Assembly (NCBI GenBank): GCA_003557825.1
Contig: PWNM01000038.1
Span: forward strand, 1 to 35,651
DNA from: Candidatus Hydrogenedentota bacterium
GTDB lineage: Bacteria > Hydrogenedentota > Hydrogenedentia > Hydrogenedentales > SLHB01
Direction: 5' to 3'
DNA length: 35,651 bases
Positions 22,481-29,854 of the stretch are shown here, piece by piece. Each line of letters opens with the position of its first letter. The stretch's first letter is position 1. The position numbers and the translations under genes were made by a program. The notes beneath the pieces were generated by a model, which saw only the letters and a program-made list of their open reading frames with translations, ran no database searches and was not told the DNA's origin.

Positions 22481-23283
22481 ACCTGCAACTGGAAAACAAA
22501 ATCGTAATCGTCACCGGCGGTGCCAAAGGTATCGGAGAATCCATCACACGCACCTTTGCCCGCGAAGGCGCTGTCGTCTGCATCTTCGGGCGCAACCCGG
22601 AAGAGGCAAATCGCCTCGTCAAAGCCTGTGCCGCCGAAGGGCAACGGGTGGAGAGTTATCATGTCGAAATGACCGATGAGGCGCGCGTCCGCACCGCTGT
22701 TGCCGAAGTTTTGGAAAAGCACAGGCGCATCGATATAGTGGTGAACAATGCCGGAGGCAACGATGCAATCAGCCTGCGCAACACCCCTGCCGCCTTTCGC
22801 GACTCGCTCGAAAAGAACATCGTCCAGTGTTTTTCCCTCATTCACTACACCCTGGACGCCCTGATTGCCTCGCGGGGCAACATCGTAAACATCGGCTCGA
22901 AGTGCTCCGTGACGGGACAGGGTGGCACAAGTGGATACGCTGCGAGCAAGGGGGCGATGAATGCGCTTACCCGTGAATGGGCGCTCGACCTGGGACGCCA
23001 GGGCATCCGTGTAAACTGCGTGATCCCCGCCGAAGTCATCACCCCGCTTTACGAACGCTGGCTCGCCCAGGCGCCCGACCCCAAGGCTGCGCGTGAGCAG
23101 CTCGACCAAACCGTTCCCTTCGAGCGGCGGACGACAACGGCGCAGGAGATCGCCGATACGGTGGTCTTTGTCGCCTCGCCCTGTTCATCCCACACAACCG
23201 GGCAATTGTTATTTGTCGATGGCGGCTATGTGCATCTCGACCGCGCTTGCACCCAGCCCACCAGCCACCTGAAAAGCAGCTGA
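22477..23283 (+). CDS. SDR-family sugar dehydrogenase (probable L-fucose dehydrogenase)
   Basis: A 268-aa short-chain dehydrogenase. It has the cofactor motif 'VTGGAKGIG' near residue 13, 'VVNNAGGND', a catalytic 'GYAASKGAMNALTREWALDL' (Tyr and Lys) and 'IRVNCVIPAEVITPLY'. The N-terminus 'MNLQLENKIVIVTGGAKGIG' resembles the L-fucose dehydrogenase (FucX) type of C. jejuni and Burkholderia. The role would be NAD(P)-dependent oxidation of L-fucose to L-fucono-lactone in the cytoplasm. The start overlaps the dehydratase stop by 4 bases. Specificity cannot be proven from sequence; related enzymes also accept D-arabinose or L-galactose. Confidence 0.88.
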   Translation: MNLQLENKIVIVTGGAKGIGESITRTFAREGAVVCIFGRNPEEANRLVKACAAEGQRVESYHVEMTDEARVRTAVAEVLEKHRRIDIVVNNAGGNDAISLRNTPAAFRDSLEKNIVQCFSLIHYTLDALIASRGNIVNIGSKCSVTGQGGTSGYAASKGAMNALTREWALDLGRQGIRVNCVIPAEVITPLYERWLAQAPDPKAAREQLDQTVPFERRTTTAQEIADTVVFVASPCSSHTTGQLLFVDGGYVHLDRACTQPTSHLKSS

Positions 23284-23316
23284 ATTTCCAATCTGCCAGC
23301 AACCCCCGTTAAACCC

Positions 23317-24174
23317 ATGATTGACACCCACCAGCACCTCATCTCTCCGGACCGCTTCACCTACGCCTGGGCGGCGGATGTGCCACAACTTCAGGGCGCT
23401 TTTACCTTGGATACGTATCAGGAACTCGCGTGCGACGCGGGCATTGAGGGCAGCTTGTTTATGGAGGTGGACGTGGCTCCCGCTGAATCCGCCGGAGAGG
23501 CGCGTTTCTTCTGCGAACTCGCGATGGACCCGGTGAACCGCATCCTCGGGGTGATCGCAGGTGCGCGACCCGAGGCAGAAGCGGGTTTTGAGGAGCATCT
23601 CGATGCCATTACCCATCCCAAACTGAAGGGTATTCGCCGCGTCCTGCATACCCAGCCGGACACGCTTTCCACGACCGCGCACTTCCGCGCCAATCTCCGC
23701 ATTCTCGGGCAACGGGGTTTACCCTTTGATTTGTGCATGCGGCAGGATCAGCACGCCCGCGCGCTCGACCTCATCCGCGCCTGCCCCGGGACTCAATTCA
23801 TCCTCGATCATTGCGGTGTCCCCGAGGTTGCGGCCAACGACGCTCCGGCGGGTGAGGGCTTTCAAGCGTGGCGGCAATCCATCCTCCGCCTCGGCGGTGA
23901 GTCCAACCTCTGCGGCAAACTCTCCGGCCTGACCACCTATGCGGCAGATTCCCAGCGAAACGCCAAAGCCTTGCAGCCCTACATCGACACCATGCTGGAG
24001 GCATTCGGCCCAACCCGCCTCGTCTGGGGCGGCGACTGGCCGGTCGTCAATCTCGGCAGCGGGCTTCCGCGCTGGTGCGAACTCACTCGCGAACTCATTG
24101 CCCCCCTGACTCCCGAAGAGCAGCAGATGATCCTTTCCGCCAACGCCCGCCGCATTTACGCTTTACACACATGA
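23317..24174 (+). CDS. Amidohydrolase-family sugar lactonase (probable L-fuconolactonase)
   Basis: A 285-aa amidohydrolase-2 (COG3618-type) protein. It has the N-terminal metal motif 'MIDTHQHLISPDRFTYAW', 'FILDHCGVPEV', 'LCGKLSGLTTYA' and the late 'RLVWGGDWPV' carrying the catalytic Asp. This family includes L-fuconolactonase and L-rhamnono-lactonase, which open the lactone made by the dehydrogenase encoded just upstream. The ATG follows the SDR stop by 33 bases, and the stop overlaps the aldolase ATG by 4 bases. Cytoplasmic: no signal peptide. Confidence 0.86.
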   Translation: MIDTHQHLISPDRFTYAWAADVPQLQGAFTLDTYQELACDAGIEGSLFMEVDVAPAESAGEARFFCELAMDPVNRILGVIAGARPEAEAGFEEHLDAITHPKLKGIRRVLHTQPDTLSTTAHFRANLRILGQRGLPFDLCMRQDQHARALDLIRACPGTQFILDHCGVPEVAANDAPAGEGFQAWRQSILRLGGESNLCGKLSGLTTYAADSQRNAKALQPYIDTMLEAFGPTRLVWGGDWPVVNLGSGLPRWCELTRELIAPLTPEEQQMILSANARRIYALHT

Positions 24175-25181
24175 ACGCACACCTATCCGGCATCTTTGTT
24201 CCCAACATCGTTCCCTACGATGCACAGGGGCGTATTCACAAAGACGAACTGCGGCGCATCATCCGCTGGCTGGGCGACAAGGGCGTCACCGGATTTTATC
24301 CCAACGGCAGTATGGGCGAGTTTATCCGCCTGAGTTACGAAGAGCGCAAGCAAGTCGTCAAAATCGTCAGCGAGGAGGCCGACGGCCGTCCCGTCCTTGC
24401 CGGTGCGGCCGAGCCCAACGTCGATCTGGTCCTCGATATGTGCGCCCACTGTGCCGACCTCGGCTGCCGTGCGGTTTCCATCACCGGTCCTTACTACTAC
24501 AAGCTAACGCAGGAGAGCATTGAGGCGTATTTCCGCGAACTTGCCGCCAAGTCGCCTATCGACATTGTCATTTACAACATTCCCGCCTTTGCTAACGAGA
24601 TCAGTATTCCCGTGCTCAAGCGCCTCGCCCTCGATTGTCCCCGCATCGTTGGAACCAAAGACACCTCCCGCGACATGCCCCGCTACTTGCGGGTCTTGCA
24701 TGAAATCAAATCCCAGCGCCCGGACTTTTCCGTCCTCATCGGCTGGGAGGAATTACTCTGCGACGCCCTCTTCATGGGCGGAGACGGCGGCACACTCTCC
24801 AGTGCCGGAGTCGTCCCGGAAGTGATCATGAAGATTTACCATGCCGCCCGCAAGGGTGACTGGGAGAGTGCGAAACACGGGCAGTTTAAGCTCCTCGATC
24901 TGTTCGCCCTCATGGTCAATGCCCCCAACTTCCCCGAAGGCTTTCGCGCCGGTTATGAACTGCGCGGCTTCCATCCCGGAAAGGCCCGCTTCCCGCTCTC
25001 CGATTCGGAGCGCGAGCAAATGACCAGCATTCGTTCCCGCATCGCCTGCGTCCTCGCCGAATGCGGTTTCTCTGAAGCCGCCCACGCCTGTGTTTCCAAG
25101 CATCCCCGCCCCGATGCGATGCGTGCGGAGGTCGAGGAAATCGTGCGCCGGGTCATGGCCTCGCTGCAAACCCCGCGCTAA
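24171..25181 (+). CDS. DapA/KDG-aldolase-family enzyme with candidate BMC encapsulation peptide
   Basis: A 336-aa class I aldolase of the DHDPS superfamily: 'GVTGFYPNGSMGEFIRLSYE', 'DIVIYNIPAFANEISI' (catalytic Tyr) and 'RIVGTKDTSRDMPRYLRV' (Schiff-base Lys). The C. jejuni fucose locus has the same family (Cj0481), which suits cleavage of 2-keto-3-deoxy-L-fuconate to pyruvate plus L-lactaldehyde. It exceeds the usual 290-305 aa. After the barrel come a Pro-containing linker ('KHPRPD') and residues 316-332 (AMRAEVEEIVRRVMASL), an amphipathic helix with the hydrophobic face Met317, Val321, Ile324, Val325, Val328, Met329 and Leu332. That resembles the short helices that send enzymes into bacterial microcompartments. 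The ATG at 24171 overlaps the lactonase stop, and the shell gene starts 3 bases after its stop. Confidence 0.87.
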   Translation: MNAHLSGIFVPNIVPYDAQGRIHKDELRRIIRWLGDKGVTGFYPNGSMGEFIRLSYEERKQVVKIVSEEADGRPVLAGAAEPNVDLVLDMCAHCADLGCRAVSITGPYYYKLTQESIEAYFRELAAKSPIDIVIYNIPAFANEISIPVLKRLALDCPRIVGTKDTSRDMPRYLRVLHEIKSQRPDFSVLIGWEELLCDALFMGGDGGTLSSAGVVPEVIMKIYHAARKGDWESAKHGQFKLLDLFALMVNAPNFPEGFRAGYELRGFHPGKARFPLSDSEREQMTSIRSRIACVLAECGFSEAAHACVSKHPRPDAMRAEVEEIVRRVMASLQTPR

Positions 25182-25184
25182 CCC

Positions 25185-25817
25185 ATGAATTCCTGTTTCG
25201 CCGGCCTTGAAACCGCGTTCATTAGCGTGACCTCTCTGGTCGCCGACTGCATGGCCAAAGCCGCCGACATCCGTATCCTCGGGTTCGAGCCAACCGGTAT
25301 TGAGACCATTCTTATCCGCATCGCAGCCGATCGTCCCGACTCCCTCCGGGCGGCCCTCGACGCCGGTCGTGCCCGCGCCATCGAGCTGGGCATACCGGAG
25401 CCCTCCGAGGTGCTCCTCGCCCGTCCCGATCCCGCGCTCTTCCGCCTCAACGACAATCCCAACACCATCAACGCTATCTACGGCGGACGCGAGGAAATGC
25501 GCCCTGATGACAATCCGAATCCACCCACCAAAAATCCACTTATGAAAAACAAAGCCATCGGTATACTCGAAACCCAGGGACTCACCGCCGTCCTTGAAGC
25601 GACCGACGCAATGCTCAAATCGGCCGACGTCCAGCTCGTCGGCAAAGAAAAGATCGGTGCCGCCTACGTCGCCATCACCATCTCCGGCAACGTCGCCGCC
25701 GTAAAAGCCGCAATCGAAGCCGGTGCGCAAGCGGTCGGCTCGCTCGGCAAGCTCATCGCCGCCCACGTCATCGCCCGTCCACACGAAGAGTTGACACGGA
25801 TCCTGCCAAAATTGTGA
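25185..25817 (+). CDS. Bacterial microcompartment shell protein with two BMC domains
   Basis: A 210-aa protein with two BMC (PF00936-type) domains. Domain 2 (120-207) is canonical and complete: 'MKNKAIGILETQGLTAVLEA', 'TDAMLKSADVQLVGKEKIGA', 'ISGNVAAVKAAIEAGAQAVG' and a C-terminal 'HVIARPHEEL'. Domain 1 (about 4-82) is divergent but keeps the pattern ('AGLETAFISVTSLVADCMAK', 'AADIRILGFEPTG') and ends 'NPNTINAIYGGREEM', like the tail of a separate shell protein. A Pro/Asn linker (about 100-119) joins them. It could be a BMC-T trimer-forming shell protein or a fusion of two BMC-H genes. It begins 3 bases after the aldolase stop and is last in the operon. No pentamer (BMC-P) gene is in the window, so a closed shell would need genes elsewhere. 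Confidence 0.88.
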   Translation: MNSCFAGLETAFISVTSLVADCMAKAADIRILGFEPTGIETILIRIAADRPDSLRAALDAGRARAIELGIPEPSEVLLARPDPALFRLNDNPNTINAIYGGREEMRPDDNPNPPTKNPLMKNKAIGILETQGLTAVLEATDAMLKSADVQLVGKEKIGAAYVAITISGNVAAVKAAIEAGAQAVGSLGKLIAAHVIARPHEELTRILPKL

Positions 25818-26180
25818 CTTCAGAGAAAGAACAAGAAAGAGGTGATCTCACCCCGTTCCCATTCCCGATCTCGATTCTTAATCTTGATCCCCGGATTCTT
25901 CTTCTGCCGAGCTTGCCCGTTTTTTGCCGGGAATGAGTTCGAAGATGGGGTGAACGATTCTTGTGGGAAGTGTTATAGGTGTCCCAATGTTGAACTAAGG
26001 CCGCCGCAAAGATGCATCTGCGGCTATACCTGCAGAGCTTTCTGCCCGCCTTCGCCGTGTCGAGGCATGGGTCGAGATCGACGGCGAGTACGTGCTGCTG
26101 CGCTTCGTCGCTTTCCAGAAAAGCCCAGCTCAACCCACATAACCCCTCAGGCTTCCCCTCTTCAACCATGCCTATTGGAT
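25818..26180. other. Intergenic region with a possible short gene remnant
   Basis: No complete gene is seen between the shell gene and the promoter repeat. A plus-strand frame from 25999 to the stop at 26140-26142 gives a protein-like tail ('ELSARLRRVEAWVEIDGEYV', 'LLRFVAFQKSPAQPT'). It has no start or ribosome site and no family I recognise. It may be the 3' end of a lost gene. Confidence 0.3.
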
Positions 26181-26226
26181 ACAGGAACGCAAAGGACATT
26201 GACAGATCGCGCTCCGAACCTACTTT
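26181..26226 (+). promoter_or_regulatory. 46-bp repeat carrying a sigma70-like promoter, copy 2
   Basis: Identical over 46 bases to 17367-17412, with TTGACA, a 16-base spacer and TACTTT. Here the -10 lies about 90 bases upstream of the GH95 start, so it is the likely promoter for that gene. Weak similarity continues downstream ('gaacagctgcgcgcggctt' against 'ggacagccgcgcgcctctt'). Confidence 0.6.
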
Positions 26227-26317
26227 CCAGCCTTTTCCCTGAACAGCTGCGCGCGGCTTGCTTGCAGCCCGGATCAGGGAGTTTGCAAATCAACTAATCC
26301 ATCAGGATTCATTCGGA

Positions 26318-28672
26318 ATGAAACAAAAGAAAAAAGCGAAACGCGGAGCAGCCAATACAGCCCCCGGCAAAAATAACCTCGTCATCTGGCACGACAACCC
26401 CGCCTCGGAATGGAACGAAGCCACCCCGGTCGGCAACAGCCGCCTCGGAGCCATGATCCACGGGAATGTCATCAGCGAGCGGATTCAACTCAACGAGAAC
26501 TCGCTCTGGTCCGGTGCGCCACAAGACGCCGACAACCCCGAGGCGCTCGGAAAACTCACGGAAATCCGTACCATGCTTTTCAACGGAAAATACCGCGAGG
26601 CAATGCAACTGGCCGAGACATACATGGTTTGTCGCGGCATCGGCTCGAACCGCGGACGCGGCGCGAAGGTGGCATTCGGCAGTTACGAAACACTCGGCGA
26701 TCTCAACCTCGTCTTCAGCCATCCGCATGACGCCGAAGTCATCGGCTACCGCCGCTCGCTCGAGCTGGACTCCGCCATCTCCACCGTCACCTATTCGATC
26801 AATGGCGTGAATTTCCGCAGGGAAACATTCGCCAGCGCGCCGGACAACGCCATCGTCATCCGCATCACCGCAGACGAACCCGAAGCACTTGATTTCCACG
26901 TTTCATTGAACCGCTGCGAAGCCTTCACAACCCTGCACGACGGCGATTCCCGCCTCCTCATGCATGGCCAACTCTGGAATGGCGAAGGCCCGCACGGCAT
27001 GAAATACGCCGCCCGCCTTGCCGTCAAAACCGGACAGGGAAACATCTCCCGCGAAGGTGAGGGGCTCCGCGTTTCCGGTGCCTCCGACGTCACATTACTC
27101 GTTACCGCCGCAACAGACTACCGCATGTCCCTGCCGGACTGGCGGGACGGCGACCCCATGGCAATCTCGCTCGAACACCTCGATGCCGCCGCCGCCAAGT
27201 GCCCGGACGCCATGCGCGAAGATCACATCGTGGACTACCGTTCCCTGTTCCGCCGCGTTTCGATTGACCTCGGAGAGAACCCGGATGTCGCCGACATGCC
27301 CACAGACAAAAGGATCATCGCAATGCGCGGGGGCGATACCGACCCAGGCTTGATCACGATGTTTTTCCAGTTTGGCCGCTACCTCCTTATCAGTTCCTCC
27401 CGCCCCGGCACTATGCCAGCCAACCTCCAGGGAATTTGGGCGGATACCGTCTCGCCGCCATGGAGCGCCGATTACCATGCCAACATCAACATCCAGATGA
27501 ATTACTGGCATGCCGAGATGGCCAACCTCCCGGAATGCGTCGAGCCGCTCACCCGATACATTGAATTCCTCTCCGGTCCGGGTGCGCGCACCGCGCACAT
27601 CCACTACGGCGCGCGGGGATGGACTGCCCACACGATCACCAACCCGTGGGGCTTCACATCGCCGGGCGAGCGTCCCAGCTGGGGCCTTTCGCCGTCCGCC
27701 GGCGCATGGCTCGCTCAGCACCTATGGGAACATTACGCGTTCTCGATGGATGAGGACTACCTCCTGCGCGTCCTCCCGGTGCTGCGGGCGTCCGCCGAGT
27801 TCGGCCTCGACTGGCTCGTCCAACACCCGGTCACCGGAAAACTCGTCGCCGGCCCGGCCACATCCCCCGAAAACACATTCATCACGGCGACCGGCGAGAA
27901 ATGCAGCCTCTGCATGGGCCCCGCCATGGAGCAGCAGATCGTCTGGGACAGCTTTGCCAACTACCTCGAGGCAACCCGCATCCTCGGCCTCAATGAACCA
28001 ACGGCCGAAGAAGTCAAGAACGCCATGCCCCGAATGCTCGGTCCGCAAATCGGCTCGGACGGGCGACTCATGGAATGGAGCGAGGAATTCAAGGAAGCCG
28101 AACCGGGCCACCGCCACATCTCTCACCTCTTCGCCCTCCACCCGGGTCGCCAGATGAGCCGCAGCGAAACACCGGACCTCGCCGAGGCCGCACGCCAGTC
28201 GATCCTCGGACGCCTCGCACACGGCGGAGGCCACACCGAATGGAGCCGCGCGTGGATCGTCTGCTTCTGGGCACGCTTGGGCGACGGCGCGAAAGCCGGC
28301 GAAAACATGGACGCGTTGATCACCCGATCTACCCTCCGGAATTTGTTCACCACTCATCCGCCATTCCAGATCGACGGCAATTTCGGCGGCGTCGCCGGAG
28401 TGTGTGAAATGCTCCTCCAAAGCCATGCCAACGAAATCGATCTCCTCCCCGCACTCTCACCCTCATGGACCAAAGGCTCCGTCACCGGCCTCCGCGCCCG
28501 CGGCGGTTACGAAGTCGATATCGAATGGGCCGACAACTCACTCGTCTCGGCAACCATCCGCAACCTCGGCGGCAAACCCGGGACCCTCGTGCGATATGGT
28601 GAAAAGACCAAAAATATCCACGTCCCGGATGGCGGCTCCGTGACCTTGGATGAAACTCTCGAAATAGAGTGA
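26318..28672 (+). CDS. GH95 alpha-L-fucosidase, apparently cytoplasmic
   Basis: A 784-aa inverting fucosidase of family GH95, which normally cuts terminal alpha-1,2-L-fucose (some members act on L-galactose). Signature segments in order are 'EATPVGNSRLGAMIHGNV', 'IQLNENSLWSGAPQDADN', 'GTMPANLQGIWADTVSPPWS', 'NINIQMNYWHAEMANLPE' (Asn pair), 'LMEWSEEFKEAEPGHRHISH' (general acid Glu) and 'PPFQIDGNFGGVAGVCEMLL' (Asp). The N-terminus MKQKKKAKRGAANTAPGK is basic with no hydrophobic segment. Most family members are exported, so a cytoplasmic location is notable. The ATG at 26318 fits better than one 60 bases upstream, where the residues are not family-like. Liberated fucose would feed the operon just upstream. 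Confidence 0.93.
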   Translation: MKQKKKAKRGAANTAPGKNNLVIWHDNPASEWNEATPVGNSRLGAMIHGNVISERIQLNENSLWSGAPQDADNPEALGKLTEIRTMLFNGKYREAMQLAETYMVCRGIGSNRGRGAKVAFGSYETLGDLNLVFSHPHDAEVIGYRRSLELDSAISTVTYSINGVNFRRETFASAPDNAIVIRITADEPEALDFHVSLNRCEAFTTLHDGDSRLLMHGQLWNGEGPHGMKYAARLAVKTGQGNISREGEGLRVSGASDVTLLVTAATDYRMSLPDWRDGDPMAISLEHLDAAAAKCPDAMREDHIVDYRSLFRRVSIDLGENPDVADMPTDKRIIAMRGGDTDPGLITMFFQFGRYLLISSSRPGTMPANLQGIWADTVSPPWSADYHANINIQMNYWHAEMANLPECVEPLTRYIEFLSGPGARTAHIHYGARGWTAHTITNPWGFTSPGERPSWGLSPSAGAWLAQHLWEHYAFSMDEDYLLRVLPVLRASAEFGLDWLVQHPVTGKLVAGPATSPENTFITATGEKCSLCMGPAMEQQIVWDSFANYLEATRILGLNEPTAEEVKNAMPRMLGPQIGSDGRLMEWSEEFKEAEPGHRHISHLFALHPGRQMSRSETPDLAEAARQSILGRLAHGGGHTEWSRAWIVCFWARLGDGAKAGENMDALITRSTLRNLFTTHPPFQIDGNFGGVAGVCEMLLQSHANEIDLLPALSPSWTKGSVTGLRARGGYEVDIEWADNSLVSATIRNLGGKPGTLVRYGEKTKNIHVPDGGSVTLDETLEIE

Positions 28673-29021
28673 CCAACTCCGGGCCGCCCAAACGGGAAAC
28701 CATATCCGTACAAGCGAATAGGAGCAAACCGCCAACACCTGAACAGTCGCGATAAAGAAGAAGAAAGAAAAATCAGGGAAGAGAATGCCATTTCTCCCTT
28801 GACATGTGGCGGAAATTTTTCGCATTTTGGCGCGGAACTGCATCCTCCCCATGACCGATGCCCGAATGACTGTTTGTAAACTGCTCTCGTTCATCGCGCA
28901 TCCGATCGCGGCTGTTGGCGTCGGTCCGCATGTTTACGCCGGAACGGGTGCCTATTACACCTCGGTGCGCCTTGTCTCCCGGCGGACGGTCCGCAACGAG
29001 ACGGGGAACGACGAAGGCTTG
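28673..29021. other. Intergenic region with a copy of the TonB-receptor leader
   Basis: No intact gene was found. Positions 28799-28824 (TTGACA, nine bases, AATTTTTCGCA) match the minus-strand leader of the TonB receptor at 35450-35475. In both places CCCCATGAC follows, with the ATG exactly 26 bases after the motif (28851 here, 35423 there). The frame after this ATG starts 'MTDARMTVCKLLSFIAHP' and is not receptor-like beyond. It may be a leader duplicate attached to a lost gene. Confidence 0.4.
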
Positions 29022-29054
29022 AAAAAGCGCCCGCCGGATACATCCGGCGGGCGC
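29022..29054 (-). terminator. Strong rho-independent terminator of the TonB operon
   Basis: A perfect 12-base stem (gcgcccgccgga / tccggcgggcgc) with a four-base loop, followed by five T on the minus strand. It lies 47 bases after the stop of PEP-CTERM protein B, the last gene of the operon. Confidence 0.88.
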
Positions 29055-29101
29055 AGATGTGTCAGGAAGCAATCTCTCCCCGACACCCACTCAATACCCA
29101 A

Positions 29102-29812
29102 CTATCCATTTTTCGAGCGACGACGCAGCCACGCCATCCCGAGGAAGAAAGCCCCGAAAAGGGCGGCGTAGGCGGAGGGCTCGGGAATGACGGTGACTCC
29201 CGTTGAGGCCACGGCTACATTGGCAGCCCCCGACCATCCGGCGACAAATTCAAAGCGATCAGGCGACAACCCGGCGTTCCGATAGCCCACGGTGGTGATC
29301 AAATCGTTATTCACGTAGATGTCGACAAACTCGCCGTCCCATTCCAGATCGATGTTGAGGAATTGCCCATCCTGTTCAATATTGAAGTTGGGGACCATAA
29401 ACACCAAAGCATTATCATCGTTCACACGAAGGGTCGTATTGTTATTCTGCAGCTCAAGGCGAACAACCTCATCGGGACCACCAAAACCGCCTCCCATAAG
29501 CACAAATCGGCCATGGGTTGCCGGCCTCGGATAAGCGGCGGCGAAAGTGAGAGTTGCTGAGCCCACACTGGCAGGTGTAAAGCTGGGCGAACGCAGGTTA
29601 TGGAATCCGCCTGCGAGATTCTCCAACTTCATACCGTCAGCAGAGAAGGAGAGGCTGTTAGCCGTCACGGCATCATCCGTAAGCGACCAGCCTTCAGCCT
29701 CTAGTTCAGCCCAAGTTGTGTCGGCGGTGAAGATTTGGGTAAAGACGCTCGCCGACAGGGCGAACGGGCATAGGGAGAGGAATGCATAACTGAATATTCT
29801 TTTCATGTTCAT
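29102..29812 (-). CDS. PEP-CTERM secreted protein B, same domain family as the xylanase modules
   Basis: A 236-aa exported protein: signal peptide 'MNMKRIFSYAFLSLCPFALS', one beta-rich domain of about 190 residues, and a PEP-CTERM signal (VIPEPSAYAALFG...RRRSKNG). The domain is closest to module 1 of the xylanase: both have 'LEWDGEFVDIY', 'TTVGYRNAGLS' and 'NNNTTLRV'. It is more distant from PEP-CTERM protein A. It sits 42 bases after the dehydrogenase gene and ends the TonB receptor operon, which supports a role in holding or presenting a glycan at the cell surface. No enzymatic motif is seen. Confidence 0.85.
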   Translation of the reverse strand: MNMKRIFSYAFLSLCPFALSASVFTQIFTADTTWAELEAEGWSLTDDAVTANSLSFSADGMKLENLAGGFHNLRSPSFTPASVGSATLTFAAAYPRPATHGRFVLMGGGFGGPDEVVRLELQNNNTTLRVNDDNALVFMVPNFNIEQDGQFLNIDLEWDGEFVDIYVNNDLITTVGYRNAGLSPDRFEFVAGWSGAANVAVASTGVTVIPEPSAYAALFGAFFLGMAWLRRRSKNG

Positions 29813-29854
29813 TTTTGGTTCTTTGGTTGTTGTGTTTCTTCATTACGGCGAATC

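Noticed and set aside
28799-28827. A standard sigma70 promoter from TTGACA at 28799
   Set aside because: The hexamer at the right spacing (gcattt) is a poor -10 and no intact gene follows; it is better described as part of the motif shared with the TonB leader.
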